NCBI GenBank assembly: GCA_027382625.1
Contig: JAJKFJ010021650.1
Location: 17,293-81,292, forward strand
Source: Tetmemena sp. SeJ-2015
Lineage: Eukaryota > Ciliophora > Spirotrichea > Sporadotrichida > Oxytrichidae
Direction: 5' to 3'
DNA: 64,000 nt
Shown here: piece after piece, positions 25,101-36,633 of the stretch
Layout of the letters: every line of letters starts with the position of its first letter
Position numbering within the stretch: position 1 is the first letter of the stretch
Notes under the pieces: generated by a model
What the model was told of the DNA's origin: nothing
Database searches by the model: none
Seen by the model: only the letters and a program-made list of their open reading frames with translations
Position numbers and translations under genes: made by a program

Positions 25101-28100
25101 ACTTGAATGAGAAGCAGCCTCGACTTGCTCAAATGACTGTTGAAACTGATATACTTATGGAAAAGATATAAAAGGAATCTAAGGAAGTAGTAGAACCCAA
25201 GAAAGCTCAAATTCAAGAGGAGGAAGCCATTGCAAACTAAATGGCTTAGGAGGCACAGACAATTAAAATTGAATGCGAGAATGACCTTTCTAAAGTTCTT
25301 TTAAAGCTCTTCCTCTCGTGAAAAAGGCCTAAGAGGCGCTGAACACAATTTAATCATCTCATATCAATGAAGTCAAAAGTCTTGGTAAACCACCCGAGCC
25401 TATTAAGAAAGTTCTTCACGCTGTATGTATCATGTGCCAGAGAAAAGGGTTGAGAAAAAAAATCCTATTTTAAGAAGGAAAATCCTAAGGAACTTGAAGA
25501 GAACTGGTGGTATACGGCACAGAAGTTTATGAGTGAAAAGAATTTCCTTGATTCTTTACTAGAATATGATAAGGACAATATACCTGAAAATGTTATGAAT
25601 AAGATCAGAACTAACTTCTTGAGTTAAATTTTTAAAGATATTAGAGTGACCCTGATTTTAAGCCCTAGAGAGTTGAGAAGGCTTCATTTGCTGCTAAGGG
25701 GTTATGCATGTGGATAAGAGCACTGGATCAATATGATAGAGTTGCTAAGATTATTGCTCCAAAGCGTCTAAGAGCAAAAGAAGCTGAAGCAAAGTATAAA
25801 GAGACTCTAAATGGACTTAGGAAAAAGCAAGCTGAACTTAAATTGTTAATTTAAATTTTATGATTACTTAAAGAGATAGTAGATCAATTCGAACTTCTCT
25901 AAGCTTAACTGGATGAAACATCAAGAAGAAAGAAGAGATTATAAGATGATATTGAGGACTGCAGCAGGAAGCTAGATAGAGCTCAAACTTTAATTGTAGG
26001 ATTAGGAGGAGAACAAAAGAGATGGGAGGAAGCTACTTTAGAATTGGGAGTGCTTTATGAAAACTTAATTGGTGATATCTTATTATCCTCTTCAATTATC
26101 TCCTACCTAGGAGATTATTTAAATTATTGTTTTAGCTTTCACTAGTGTTTACAGAAACTAAGCTCTACTATCATGGACTTAGGAAATGAGAAACTTGAAA
26201 ATCAATGCATCGAATACAGCTATTTTCCAATTGCAGTAAATTTTGGGTGAGCCAGTTACAATCAGACAATGGAATATGTGTGGTCTTCCAACTGACTAGT
26301 TTTCAGTAGATAACGGTATAGTCGTCTTTAACAGTAGGAGATGGCCCTTAATGATTGATCCTTAGGGATAGGCGAATCGATGGATTAAGAGTTTAGAAGG
26401 CTCTAATCAAGCTAGTTCTGGATCCAAGCTCCAAAAAAATTACATTATGACTTCTTATAAAAAGTAGTCAGACCCTGATTTTGTGAGAGTCTTTGAGAAT
26501 CTATCCAACTTGGTTTCCCAATATTACTAGAAAATATTGGTGAAGAGCTTGATCCTCTTCTCGAGCCTTTGCTTCTTAAGTAGACTTTCAAGGCAGCTGG
26601 AATAGTTTCAATTAACTTTGGAGACAATATAATTGAGTACTCACCTGACTTTAGACTTTATATAACAACTAAGCTCCCAAATCCTCACTACCTGCCTGAG
26701 CTTTCAACAAAAGTTACTCTCCTTAACTTCATGATAACTTTCGATGGCCTGAAAGACTACCTGCTAAACTTAGTTGTCTAAAAAGAAAATGCTGCTCTAG
26801 ATGATGAAAGATAGAGACTTATAGTTCAAAGCTATGAGAATAACCGTACACTCAAGGAAATTGAGAATAAGATTTTAGATGTTTTGAGGACTAGTCAAGG
26901 CAATATATTGGATGATGAGAAAGCCATCGATGTCCTGAAACAGAGTTAGGTTTTGAGCAAGTAAATCAAAGAGAAGCAAGAAATTGCTGCAGTGACTGAG
27001 AAGAAACTAGAGGAGGCAAGACGCTCTTACATGCCCATAGCTAACCACTCAAGTCTTCTATTCTTCATCATTCAGAAATTTTATGCTTACTAAGAAACTC
27101 AGCTAAGTTGATGTGATGTACTAGTACAGTTTAACTTGGTACATCTAATTATTCCTCATGGCCATAGACAACTCTGAGAAGTCAGAGTTCATAGAGCAAC
27201 GTATTAAATAATTCTTATTAAGGTAAACATATTTTGAGTATTGATCAACTTAAAAATTACTTCACCTTCTCTCTCTATTCAAATATCTGTAGATCCCTTT
27301 TTGAAAAGCACAAGCTTTTATTCTCATTCATTTTGACTTCCAAGCTTCGAGAATCCGAGAAAAAGATATAGCCAGCATTTAATTCTACAATTCATTTAAG
27401 CTCTGTATGAATTTATGATATCTACCCTACCAGGATTGGAAAACCCGATAGATTTAGAGAACCCTTGTGACAGTTGGATGCCAAACTAAGTTTGGAACAG
27501 ATTAGGTGAGCTATCATTAACAGAGTAATAATTCTCGTAAATTGCAACTAATTTCCACAAGAGCGAACAACAATTTAATTCTCAATTAATTCTATGATGA
27601 TAAGAAAAACAAAGGAAGAAAATCTATGACAGTAACTCTCCACACAAAGAAATATTCCCACCTATAAATAAAGAGGGATCATAATTTGATCTTTTCTCTA
27701 AGCTCTGCATCATTAAAGTCATGAGACCTGATAAAATCGTTCCTGCCATTAAGGAGTATGTAATAGTGGAAATGGGAGAATAATTTGTGAATCCACCACT
27801 GTTTGATCTGGAACTTTCATTTAACGACTCTAGCTTCAACACTCCACTTATCTTTGTGCTACCAGGTGCAGATCCTCTCTAAAGTTTAACCGCATTTGCT
27901 ACAAGCAAGAAGAAGCTAGACACTATGAAATCAATTTCACTAGGTTAGGATTAAGGACCAAAAGCAGAGAGAGCTATTGAGGAGGCTAAAAAGCATGGAG
28001 GATGGGTCTTATTGCAAAACTGTCACTTGTTTAGTTTTATAAATATAAATGTATCCATCATGGATGCCAAAGCTGGAAAGAATTTGTGAGGGCTTTGATA

Positions 28101-30272
28101 TGAAAATAGGAGGTAAGGAGGTAGCTCACCCTTCTTTCAGATTATGGCTTACTTCCTATCCTTCTGCTGATTTCCCTGTCCTCATTCTACAAAATGGAAT
28201 TAAAATGACTAATGAACCACCAAAGGGATTAAAAGCAAACGTAATGGGAAGCTTTAAGAATGAGCCAATTTCAGATCCAAACTTCTTTAACATACATAAT
28301 AAGCTGCCAGTGTTTAAGAAAATGCTTTTTGGACTCTGCATGTTCCATGCTATCATTTAAGAGAGGAGGAACTTTTAATAAAAATTTTATTAGTCACAAT
28401 CGATTATTTGAAAGAACTACGGATCTCTTGGCTGGAACATAAGATATGAATTCACTGTATCTGATCTGAATATCTCTGTGAAATAATTACATGCTTTCAC
28501 CAATGAGTATGCTGACGTTCCTTATAAGGCTTTAAGATATCTGACTGGGGAATGTAACTATGGAGGAAGAGTCACAGATGATAGAGATAGAAGGGTGCTC
28601 AAGGCGCTTCTTTAAGACTTCTATAATCCTTAGCTATTAATTTAAAATGAATTAATCTTAGATAATGGAGGACTAATTTGCTGCTTGCAAACTAGAGGAT
28701 TATTAATTCCCGATTGGAAACCTTCATCATACAAAATACTTGGAATTCATTTCTCGTCTGCCTTTAGAAGAGCCACCTTCTCTTTTTGGATTCCATCCTA
28801 ATGCAAACATTACCAAAGAGTTATCAGAAACTTCAGAACTCTGCTATGACTTACTGAAGATGGGAGAAATAGAAGGAGTAAAGCAGTGTGCTACTGCTTA
28901 TGAATAAGCTCAGAATGCATCATTAGGAAGTGCGCCTAGTGGAGGAGGCGAAAATCAGTATGCTAGTGTCTAAAGTGCAAATAGTCAGAGCTTTGCTGCT
29001 GGTGGGTCTATGCTCAAGAGACAAGCTACAAAGAAAGAATACTTCAATATTTATCTATTTTTAGATGACGCTGCTGCAAAAGTTAAAATTGAATAAGCAA
29101 AGACTCCTGAACAGTAGATTGAAAAAATTTGCAAGGATATTCTCACAAAGCTGCCTAGTAAATATTCTCAATTATTTAAAAGCAATTTAACTTTCTCGCA
29201 TTTTCTTTACTCTATTTGATATCGAGGCAGTACAAGCAAAGTATCCTTTGATAAGAGAGAATTCAATGAACACTTTCTTGGTGCAAGAGTTGACTAGATT
29301 TAATAACCTCCAAAGAGTGATATAGTCGACACTTAAAAGTATCTTACTAGCTCTTAAGTAATCATTCATTTAATTTAATAAGGGAGAGGTTTTACTATCT
29401 GAGCAACTAGAAAAGGTTTACAATTCCCTTCTGATAGGAGAGATCCCTTAAATGTGGTTAGCTCAGTCTTATCCTTCCCTTAAAAATGTAGCCTCTTACA
29501 TTAAAGATCTAGTGCTGAGGCTTAATACTTTTAACTCGTGGATTCAAAATGGTCCTTACATTTATAGTTGATTTATTTTCCTCCACCCGTGTTTTGGATT
29601 AGTGGATTCTTCTTTACTTAGTCGTTCTTGACTGGAATCTTTTAGAACTACGCTCGAAAGTATAAGATAGAGATCGATACACTTGTATACGACTTCTAAT
29701 ACTTAAAAGAGGAAGATCATACTGATTATGAAAGCGAAGTGTATGTTAATGAAAAAGGCAAGAGACAAATGCATAATGCACCCGAAGACGGAGCTTACAT
29801 AAGTGGTCTGTACTTGGAAGGTGCAAGATGGGACAGCCATAAACAATCTTTGAATGAGTCACTTCCAAAGTTATATTAGCTTTAAACCGATTTTTAAAGG
29901 TATTATTCTGCAAAATGCCAATTATATGGCTGTAGCCAACTAAGGTTTAGAACAGACACCTAATAAGCTAATCGTCGAAAGGAGGGAGCACTCAGATGGA
30001 CGAAGAGTCAATTACCTATGAGTGTCCAATGTACAAGACTGCAGAAAGAAAAGGAGTGCTTAGCACTACAGGCCACTCAACCAATTTTATAATGAATGTG
30101 AAGGTACCCACTGGAGACTACCACAGCTCTCACTGGGTCAATATAAATACAGATACATAACAAGTTAATGTAATAAATCCTGTTAAAAATCTTATTCATA
30201 ACAAATCATAATTATATCATAAGCAGTTTAATCAATTTGAGAGTTGGCAAATCAGAGCGACTCCTCTCTTGA
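22200..30272 (+). CDS. Axonemal dynein heavy chain, C-terminal half (AAA2 to C-terminus)
   Basis: Continues the minus-strand half. Motifs in order: [19 protein letters not shown] and [20 protein letters not shown] (AAA2); [36 protein letters not shown] and [17 protein letters not shown] (AAA3); [19 protein letters not shown] (AAA4); the [14 protein letters not shown] lead into the stalk; the stalk coiled coil with [53 protein letters not shown] and [17 protein letters not shown] (AAA5); [19 protein letters not shown] and [11 protein letters not shown] (AAA6); and the C-terminal domain [20 protein letters not shown] and [19 protein letters not shown], ending HWVKSERLLS at TGA 30270-30272. [12 protein letters not shown] after Walker B of AAA3 fits single-headed inner-arm heavy chains. 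Seventeen IESs were resolved; some small frame changes remain (near 24215, 24280 and 26495). Confidence 0.92.
22845..22869 (+). other. IES, 25 bp, pointer CATT
   Basis: CATT at 22841-22844 and 22866-22869. Excision joins NEDVVNRI to [14 protein letters not shown]. Confidence 0.88.
22983..22992 (+). other. Ultrashort IES, 10 bp, pointer CAAAAT
   Basis: CAAAAT at 22977-22982 and 22987-22992. Removing 10 bp gives [20 protein letters not shown]. Only 4 bp lie between the two pointer copies. Confidence 0.75.
23129..23154 (+). other. IES, 26 bp, pointer AAA
   Basis: AAA at 23126-23128 and 23152-23154. Excision gives [20 protein letters not shown], just before AAA3. Confidence 0.8.
24105..24130 (+). 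other. IES, 26 bp, pointer ATTCTA
   Basis: ATTCTA at 24099-24104 and 24125-24130. Excision gives [17 protein letters not shown] in frame. Confidence 0.88.
25296..25306 (+). other. Ultrashort IES, 11 bp, pointer TAAAG
   Basis: TAAAG at 25291-25295 and 25302-25306. Excision gives [20 protein letters not shown], the conserved stalk sequence. Confidence 0.82.
25625..25647 (+). other. IES, 23 bp, pointer GAGT
   Basis: GAGT at 25621-25624 and 25644-25647. Excision gives IRTNFLSDPDFKPQRVEKAS. Confidence 0.88.
25843..25872 (+). other. IES, 30 bp, pointer ACTTAAA
   Basis: ACTTAAA at 25836-25842 and 25866-25872. The length is a multiple of three but the insert holds an in-frame TGA. Excision gives [17 protein letters not shown]. 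Confidence 0.9.
26114..26135 (+). other. IES, 22 bp, pointer AG
   Basis: AG at 26112-26113 and 26134-26135. Excision gives [17 protein letters not shown], as in other dyneins. Confidence 0.7.
27079..27097 (+). other. IES, 19 bp, pointer AGAAA
   Basis: AGAAA at 27074-27078 and 27093-27097. Excision gives [20 protein letters not shown]. Confidence 0.9.
27206..27242 (+). other. IES, 37 bp, pointer GTATT
   Basis: GTATT at 27201-27205 and 27238-27242. Excision gives [20 protein letters not shown]. Confidence 0.9.
28031..28052 (+). other. IES, 22 bp, pointer TGT
   Basis: TGT at 28028-28030 and 28050-28052. Excision gives [20 protein letters not shown]. Confidence 0.85.
28374..28418 (+). other. 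IES, 45 bp, pointer GAACT
   Basis: GAACT at 28369-28373 and 28414-28418. Excision gives [17 protein letters not shown]. Confidence 0.9.
28634..28661 (+). other. IES, 28 bp, pointer CTTAG
   Basis: CTTAG at 28629-28633 and 28657-28661. Excision gives LQDFYNPQIMEDQFAACKL. Confidence 0.88.
29164..29215 (+). other. IES, 52 bp, pointer AT
   Basis: AT at 29162-29163 and 29214-29215. Excision gives [20 protein letters not shown]. The pointer is minimal, so the exact junction is inferred from the protein. Confidence 0.65.
29557..29582 (+). other. IES, 26 bp, pointer TCCT
   Basis: TCCT at 29553-29556 and 29579-29582. Excision gives [19 protein letters not shown]. Confidence 0.9.
29871..29899 (+). 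other. IES, 29 bp, pointer AAAG
   Basis: AAAG at 29867-29870 and 29896-29899. Excision gives [19 protein letters not shown]. Confidence 0.9.
30142..30250 (+). other. IES, 109 bp, pointer CAA
   Basis: CAA at 30139-30141 and 30248-30250. Excision gives HSSHWVKSERLLS followed directly by TGA 30270-30272, matching the expected end of a dynein C-terminus. Other joins in this AT-rich stretch give long implausible tails. Confidence 0.7.
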
Positions 30273-30502
30273 CCCAGTTCCACAAAATTAATTACAAATA
30301 ACTTACTAAAAAATATTATTTTGTTATATTTATACGATATTAAGATTTATATTTATATTGGCTCGTTTCAATATCATAATATTTATATGAGAATAAAATT
30401 TAGCTTTTAAATAAATAATAGAAATAAATTAAATGAAAAAGTAAATAAATCCTAACCAGAATCAGCTAGGTAAAATAATTTTGAAAAGGAATATTTATAG
30501 GA

Positions 30503-32350
30503 ATGAATGCCCAAAACCCTGCGCTCAATTTTAAAAACACTCCCATTCTTAGTAAAAGGCCTCTAACGTCTTGTAAGTAAGTCAAGTTAGCATGAGATAA
30601 TTTTGTTGAATTTAATGGATATTATCTAGCTTAATTTTGAATGAGTTTTAACCCTTCTTTAGACACATGATAAAGTTATTCAAATTAAATTGGGATTGAT
30701 TCTGAGTAAAACCTTTTGAATCAGGCTAGCAATTAATGTAAGTCTACAAGATATGATATTTGTGGGATGAAATGAAATGTATATTTAGCAACTGGATCAG
30801 TGTAAATGTATGTGTCTCAGCACAACAGCGTAGTAAAGAAGAGACTGCCTCCATCTTAGGCTCTTTATTCAATCCAAGGATAACTTGAAGACCAGAGATT
30901 AAAAGAGGTACTATTTTATTTACTCTAAATTTATATGATGGATAGATTGACCTTGAAAGAGCTAAGCTTGATTTCTATAAGAAAGCTGAAGAGCAGCGAT
31001 ATGCGCAAGACCTATCTCAGATCAGGAGGGAGCATTAAGATTAACTAAATATACTAAAGCAGTAGCAAGACCAAGCAATTAGATTGAATAATCAGTAGCA
31101 TGATAAGTAGATCTAACTGCTTATCCATTCATTAATTTTAACTTCTTATCTCAAATCAAAGTTAAGAAATGCAGAAGTAGACAGAAAATGCCAAGATCAA
31201 AGAGGATGAGCTCCTAAGATAAATTAAAGAACTCGAAACTCAGATAGACAAAGTCAAAACACTCTCTCAGTCTAGACTAGAAAGAGAGATTTTGTAACTT
31301 AAAACAAAGCAGGAGCAAGAAGTCAAAATAAGCCTAAACGAGCTCAAAATATTTATTAATTTTTACTTCAAGCTTAAAGTATAGTTGCATTAAGAATATC
31401 AGCAAACTCTAAGAGACATAAAACTCAGTCTTAAATAAAAATTTGTCTCCTAAAGAGATGCTCAGATTAACACGATAGTCTCAAAGTTATAAGAGGAGCA
31501 TTCTAATGAGATAATTCAAATGTAAGAAGAGATGAGAGATATGCAAAAAGAAAGAGTTAAGCTTCAGAAGTGCATAGAAAGTCTAGAGAGTAGAAATAAG
31601 AGATAGTAGGAGTTTATTGAGACAATTTAGAGATCACAGGATCAAGCCAATTAACAGGAGACGCAGTAAGATGATATCATATAAAAATGCGAATAAAGAA
31701 TCATGATAAAATAATTATAACACTAATTGTGTATTAATGAAAAGAAAATAGTTTAGTTTAAAAGAACACTGATGAGCTCTTAATAAAGCATGAAGTTTAG
31801 ACTTAAGTTTACCCGCACTCTCTTAATCATTATATGAAATCAGTAGAAACACAAACTGAACCTGATAAAGAGCAAAACAGGATAGATTTAATCAAAAGAG
31901 AATACCAAGAGTAATAAACTAATTTGTTAGACAAAATAAGAACACTTGAAGATTCTCAAATATAGATGCAGAATTTAATCAGAACATATGAATAAAGAGT
32001 GATAGCTCTTTAAGAATAAGCTAATCAATCTACACAGAGCTACTAAGAAAATGAAATAATTAGAGCGAGAAAATTGTAGTAACTCTAAAATTAAACAAAA
32101 ATTGTTGTGGAAAAAGCTCTTGATTAAGTTAAAATAGAAAATTAGGAAAAAATTGAGTATTAAAACAAGTATTCTTGTATATAAATATTAATTATACCGT
32201 ACTTAGCTTTTAATTCTTTCATTTAAAATTGCTTCTTACAATATCACAAAGTTTCTCAGATTTTGACACTATTGAGATAAAAAATACTAGAGCCTTCATC
32301 AGACAAACAAATTGAAAATGTTTATTACGAGAAAGATAAATTTATTTGAT
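30503..32350 (+). CDS. Coiled-coil protein, possibly centrosomal/ciliary
   Basis: ATG at 30503 (MNAQNPALNFKNTPILSKR), followed after a GTAAGTAAG donor by more exons. From about 30950 nearly the whole product is heptad-like, rich in Glu, Gln, Lys and Leu: IDLERAKLDFYKKAEEQRY, KEDELLRQIKELETQIDKV, SLKQKFVSQRDAQINTIVSK, LQEEHSNEIIQMQEEMRD. The last block (from about 31830) contains YMKSVETQTEPDKEQNRID. TGA near 32348 is the first stop, though the AT-rich end may be non-coding. The arrangement recalls CEP131-type basal-body proteins, but that is only an impression. No catalytic domain is seen. Confidence 0.6.
30908..30945 (+). other. Spliceosomal intron, 38 nt
   Basis: Starts GTACT and ends GATAG. 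Splicing joins LEDQRLKE to IDLERAKLDF in frame. The flanking repeats do not allow an in-frame pointer excision, so intron is preferred over IES. Confidence 0.75.
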
Positions 32351-32559
32351 TCTAATTTTCATAAATAAACTCATTTATTCAATAAAAATTTAAGAGCATA
32401 TATCTTTTAAAAATTAATTTGAGGAGCTATGACATCTATCTTTTTGAAATATCTATCCTTTAGCAATTTGTTTGCTAAAATATATAAAATCATCTAAAAA
32501 TTAAAGAGAGAGAATTTCACTCAATCAATCAAGAAAACAGAAAATTTAATATATATTTA

Positions 32560-34737
32560 ATGATGAACTATATTAAAGAGGCTCTCACGGATGAAACCAG
32601 AGAGTAGTAGATTCAAAGCGAATACGTAAAGGAATAGTGCCTAGCTAATGGTGCAAGAGCATATGCCTTCGTCACTGATTATCAAAAGGAAAGATTAACT
32701 AAGCAAGGCTTTATCGGTGAAAATGTAGTCTCTTAGGGCCATGAGATTGAGGAATTCTTAAGCGTATTAGCAAAGAAGAAGGGTAAGCACTTGAATCCTA
32801 AGCATTCATTCAATATTTGATCCTCTCAGTAGAATATGTATTTTCCTTTCATCGATCTGCCGTTTCTTGAGAATGTTTTTAATATTCCTTTAACTAGGTT
32901 TGGGTCCAAATGTTGACTTTTTCTCTCTTGCAGAGATCAAAGAATTAGCAAAAGATTTCATCGAGAGCAACTAACCTGGAACAGCAGCTTATGAAGCAAA
33001 GCAAAAATAAGAATCAGTAAGCATATATCATTAACAAATGAATAGGAGAACAATGAGAGGAGCCAGATGGCTGGATTCTTTGATAATAACTTGAACAGGA
33101 TGAGCGTATCAAAGAAAATGTCTGTCCGTCGATCTACCAAAAAGATAGAGGGCACAGTTTTCAATAGAAATAAGAATGTCGTTTGTCTAATACAAAAGTA
33201 AGAATTCTGTTTAGTTGAAAATCTCTAACTTTTGCTTCTATAGTCCTACATAAATCATTCAAAATCAGATGCTGTCCTACATCTAGAATTCTCAAATTCA
33301 TGTCGATATCACAACCTATCCATTTAAGTGGAAGGTCAAGAGAACAAACTAAGACTTCAAAGCCTTGAGAGATTACCTTCTGAGGAGGTATCCTTAGACA
33401 ATAGTTCCTGCTCTCCCCAGATTCAATCCAAGAAAAAGGCTTACCTAAAAGCAGCTTGTTAAAAGAGGCATCTACTATCAGAGATTCCTAACTTGCTCTC
33501 TTCTTATTTTTAAAATGCGTGATGAGATCTCAAATCTTAAGATCAGCTGAGTTCTTGGTCGAATTTTTAAAAGAACCTAGCATGGAGTAATTCATGTTGC
33601 GTTCTATGGGAACTACTAATGATCAGGCGCCAAGAAAGTTGGCAGAATTCCATACTCTTGGAGGTGAGATCGAAGTTAACGCTAGGAAAAATGCCAAACT
33701 CTTTACAGAAAACTATGATAAATTCATCGACACTTATCAAGAAATCAACAACTTGTAATCTCAATAATTTTTTGCAATAACAAACATTATAGTATTGCTC
33801 GTAGAGTAAAAAATATCCAAGGAAAGGCTCATGATTTAGCTGATGAGTATTTCGCAGTTGGAGCTGAGATTTAAAGGTTCTCAACGTTACTGAAATCAAC
33901 TGATATTCCCTAGATTGTCCTTCTCTATGATAGACTGTCCTAGATTATATTGCGCAATGGAGATTTTGTTCTCTAGTCTGCAGAAGTTTTAAACACTCAG
34001 CTAAATGGTTGGTTTAAGTATCATAGAGAAGAGGCTGGAGCTTTTAGAGAAAACTGCCACTTGAGAGAGGAAACGAAGAGATAATACGAATTGCGCTACC
34101 AATAGCTGATGAAGCAGAAAGCAAAGCTCTTTAAAAAGCAGGACGTCTTAGCATGGAGAGTTGATACTGAAAATAGAATTGCAGCAGAGAAGGTAAAGAG
34201 TGATCCAACTCTCGCATATCAATATATACTCCCGGAGGTAAATTTTTCATTATCTAATAATTAATAGACGACAAAAGAAGTCGAAGCTTTGAAGGAGGAG
34301 GTTGATTACTTTACAAATCAATGCTACAAAGAGATACGTAGAGTGATGATGATGGATTATGATCTTGGAAAAGACAACTTCGTGGACATGGGCGAGATGA
34401 TGATGCGAATGATTTATCAGATGAACATTGGATGGCAGGAGTTCTTAGCTTCTATACCAACCTGAATGTTGTTAGAAAGCAGTTTGATGAAAAGTTTTAA
34501 GAGGAGAAGGGTATTGGAGAAGAAGTGGCAGACCCTGACTAGCCATCTAGTGATGATGAGTATAATTAACCTCTTAATGAGGCTTCTCTTCCTCCAAGAA
34601 ATTCAATAAGAATGAGTGGTGCTTATAGACAGCTGTAAGCAGAGGACCAAGATAAAGGCGAGAGGTTAATGAACAGAGGAGGCTATAATTAGAATATCTC
34701 TGAAGATGAAGAAAGCAAAAATGATGGAAGAGATTGA
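32560..34737 (+). CDS. Sorting nexin: PX domain plus BAR-type helical region
   Basis: ATG at 32560 (MMNYIKEALTDETREQQ). After a unique N-terminal region of about 170 codons comes a PX domain: HVDITTYPFKWKVKRTNQDF, LRRYPQTIVPALPRFNPRKR and IYYQRFLT. It carries the basic and Pro residues that bind phosphatidylinositol phosphates. Then follow long helices of SNX-BAR type (GGEIEVNARKNAKLFTENYD, RVKNIQGKAHDLADEYFAVG, FKYHREEAGAFRENCHLREE). The C-terminal tail is acidic (DEYNQPLNEASLPPRNS) and ends at TGA 34735-34737. The likely role is membrane curvature and cargo sorting on endosomes. Two GT-AG introns are clear; a break at about 33490-33545 within the PX domain and one at about 33755-33805 look like IESs but were not fully resolved. 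Confidence 0.8.
32783..32897 (+). other. Intron, 115 nt, possibly with an IES inside
   Basis: GTAAGC donor and ACTAG acceptor. Splicing gives AKKKGLGPNVDFFSLAEIK in frame. It is longer than the other introns here, so an IES could lie within it. Confidence 0.7.
33017..33045 (+). other. Short spliceosomal intron, 29 nt
   Basis: Starts GTAAGC and ends GAATAG. Splicing gives AKQKQESENNERSQMAGFF in frame. Confidence 0.75.
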
Positions 34738-34880
34738 TAATTATTACTCAATTTTTTATTGCATCCAAAATTAAATATTTCATTTAGAGTATGGAATTCA
34801 TTTAAAATTGACTTTAAATTTGCTAATTGAATTTGACTTTAATAAGACCGTAGAGTAGCTTTATTTAAATTCTTATTAAA

Positions 34881-36462
34881 ATGGAGACTGTTCTCTTACC
34901 GCAGCAGTAAATTGGGAATCAGCCCACCCTTTGGTCAGTGGATTCTCAAAATTCACAAATTTCTCTTGCTTCTGAAATAATCACAGCAGTTAATTCGCTC
35001 TCAACCACTACAACTACTACCACCACAGAAGATGAGATATACATCATAAAAATTAAATTTGAGATAGATTACTCAGTTTGCGTGTATCCAGGTACAACTA
35101 GCATATATCTCGACTGCTGCACAGACTCATCAAAGACAGTATGTACTTATATCTCAGTGATGTTTTGGGTTGTACTGGCACTCTATATTTTCATATTCGG
35201 CTACGTTGTGAATAAGAATCCATGGATTAAGCGACATGGTCTCTACATTAACGTTTTCTTTTTCCAAATGAACGTAATAGCATGTAAGTCCTATAAAATT
35301 GCAGTAAACTTCTAAAATATGAGATTTGATTGCTGATTAACTCATAATTTATTTTTTAGTAAGAGGACTTTTCTACGCTTATTTTGGCAGAAATACAGAC
35401 AGCATTAATCTTTATGTGGCCTTTAGAACTAAAAATAATTTATTTAAGATTAATAATTTTGATCTGCCCCGATCATAGATTCTCTGATTTCAATGACCTG
35501 CTACACTATTCATTTGTAAATTATTGGGATGATTTAATATCTTTCTAGGTGCATATTGATTTAGAGATATGGTTCTGAAGTAACTTTGCAGTAAAACAGA
35601 AAGTTTTAAGTGAAGATGCACTTTTTGTTTTGGGCTCTATTCATCTTGATGATTGGGTTATGGGTGCTGGTTTGGCAAGTTTCAGTGCATGGAGAAGCTC
35701 TGTAAGTGCTATACGTGAGTTGAACATAAATTTAGTACTGGAATGGATGCAATCCTCTCAGTTTTCTATGCTATATTCCTTGTGGTGCAAGTGCAACTAG
35801 TTAGAAAGCTCTACACTAACTTAAAAGTTAAAATGCCTCCTGTGGCTAAGGCAGCAGAGTGCCATATTTTCATGATGAAATTCATTCTCATGCTCCACTT
35901 AGGACTTAGAATAGTCATGAACTCTATGAGTGACTCTAGCAGTAAAGAGCAGGCTACAACTGCTCAAATGACCTCGTGGATCTATATTCAAATAATTAGA
36001 ATACATATATACAGATAACATTTAATTCTGTTTGGAGATGCCATCTCTGAAGTGCTTTCAGCATTTGGACTTATTCTACTAGTCACTTTGACCTTTAAAT
36101 TTGACTCGATGGGTCTTCAGTTCAAGCAATAGTCCGGTAAATTTTTTCCACAGATCTAATTTTGCATAGAACAATACGCTGCTATGAAAATAATATTTTT
36201 AATGAACCCTGATGACTCTTAGGAAGAAATGGTTCCAGTAAGAAGTCGACAGACACCTGGTGGACCCACTCCTGGCTAGCCAGCAATCGATAGTAAACCA
36301 CCTCCTACTACTTCCACAAAACAAAAGGGCACAGCTCGTGCAAGTAACCAAAGAAAGCAGTACAGGGACGATGAGTATGATGATGAAGATGATTATTATG
36401 AAGAGGAGCCATAGTATAATCAAAAGAAGTAGTAAAAGCCCCCGCAAAACAAAAGGAGATGA
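34881..36462 (+). CDS. Multi-pass membrane protein, possibly 7-TM receptor-like
   Basis: ATG at 34881 (METVLLPQQQIGNQPTLWS), a Thr-rich luminal or extracellular N-terminus (TTTTTTTTEDE) with several Cys, then TM segments: YISVMFWVVLALYIFIFGYV, GLYINVFFFQMNVIALRG, MHFLFWALFILMIGLWVLVW, MDAILSVFYAIFLVVQVQL, FMMKFILMLHLGLRIVM and LSAFGLILLVTLTF. The cytosolic tail is charged, with a run of Asp/Tyr/Glu (DDEYDDEDDYYEEEP), and ends at TGA 36460-36462. The topology resembles THH1/TOM1/TOM3 or other GPCR-like families, but no diagnostic motif was found. Breaks near 35430-35560, 35700-35740 and 36010 are introns or IESs. Confidence 0.65.
35284..35359 (+). other. Spliceosomal intron, 76 nt
   Basis: GTAAGTCC donor and TTTTTTAG acceptor. 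Splicing gives FFFQMNVIALRGLFYAYFG in frame. Confidence 0.75.
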
Positions 36463-36633
36463 TTATGAAGCTAATAAAAGATAGAGTGACAATTATTCTT
36501 ATCTCATCTATAATAAAGTATCTACCAGTAAATCGAGTGTAGAGTATAGTAATAAGTGAATTTCTTCATAATAATTTTTTCGTTTCATTCATTGAATTCT
36601 AACTCATAATTTTAAATTTCCTCTTGAACAATT

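Noticed and set aside
27100..27120. In-frame TGA after QKFYAYQETQLS as the end of a protein
   Set aside because: It lies directly after an AGAAA-bounded 19-bp IES that shifts the frame. Excision continues into SQVDVMYQYSL.
12440..30272. Two independent half-length dynein genes, or trans-splicing of two transcripts
   Set aside because: The halves end and begin at the same conserved sequence with matching phase, and they share an 11-bp inverted word in the broken intron. A pointer-guided inversion explains this directly; trans-splicing would not need the shared word.
22200..30272. Dynein pseudogene full of frameshifts and stops
   Set aside because: Nearly all disruptions disappear after pointer excision, and the active-site motifs are intact. 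TAA and TAG in frame fall at positions where Gln is acceptable.
30250..30434. Long AT-rich C-terminal extension of dynein past 30272
   Set aside because: Open only because TAA and TAG are sense codons. The CAA pointer join gives a normal dynein end with a prompt TGA.
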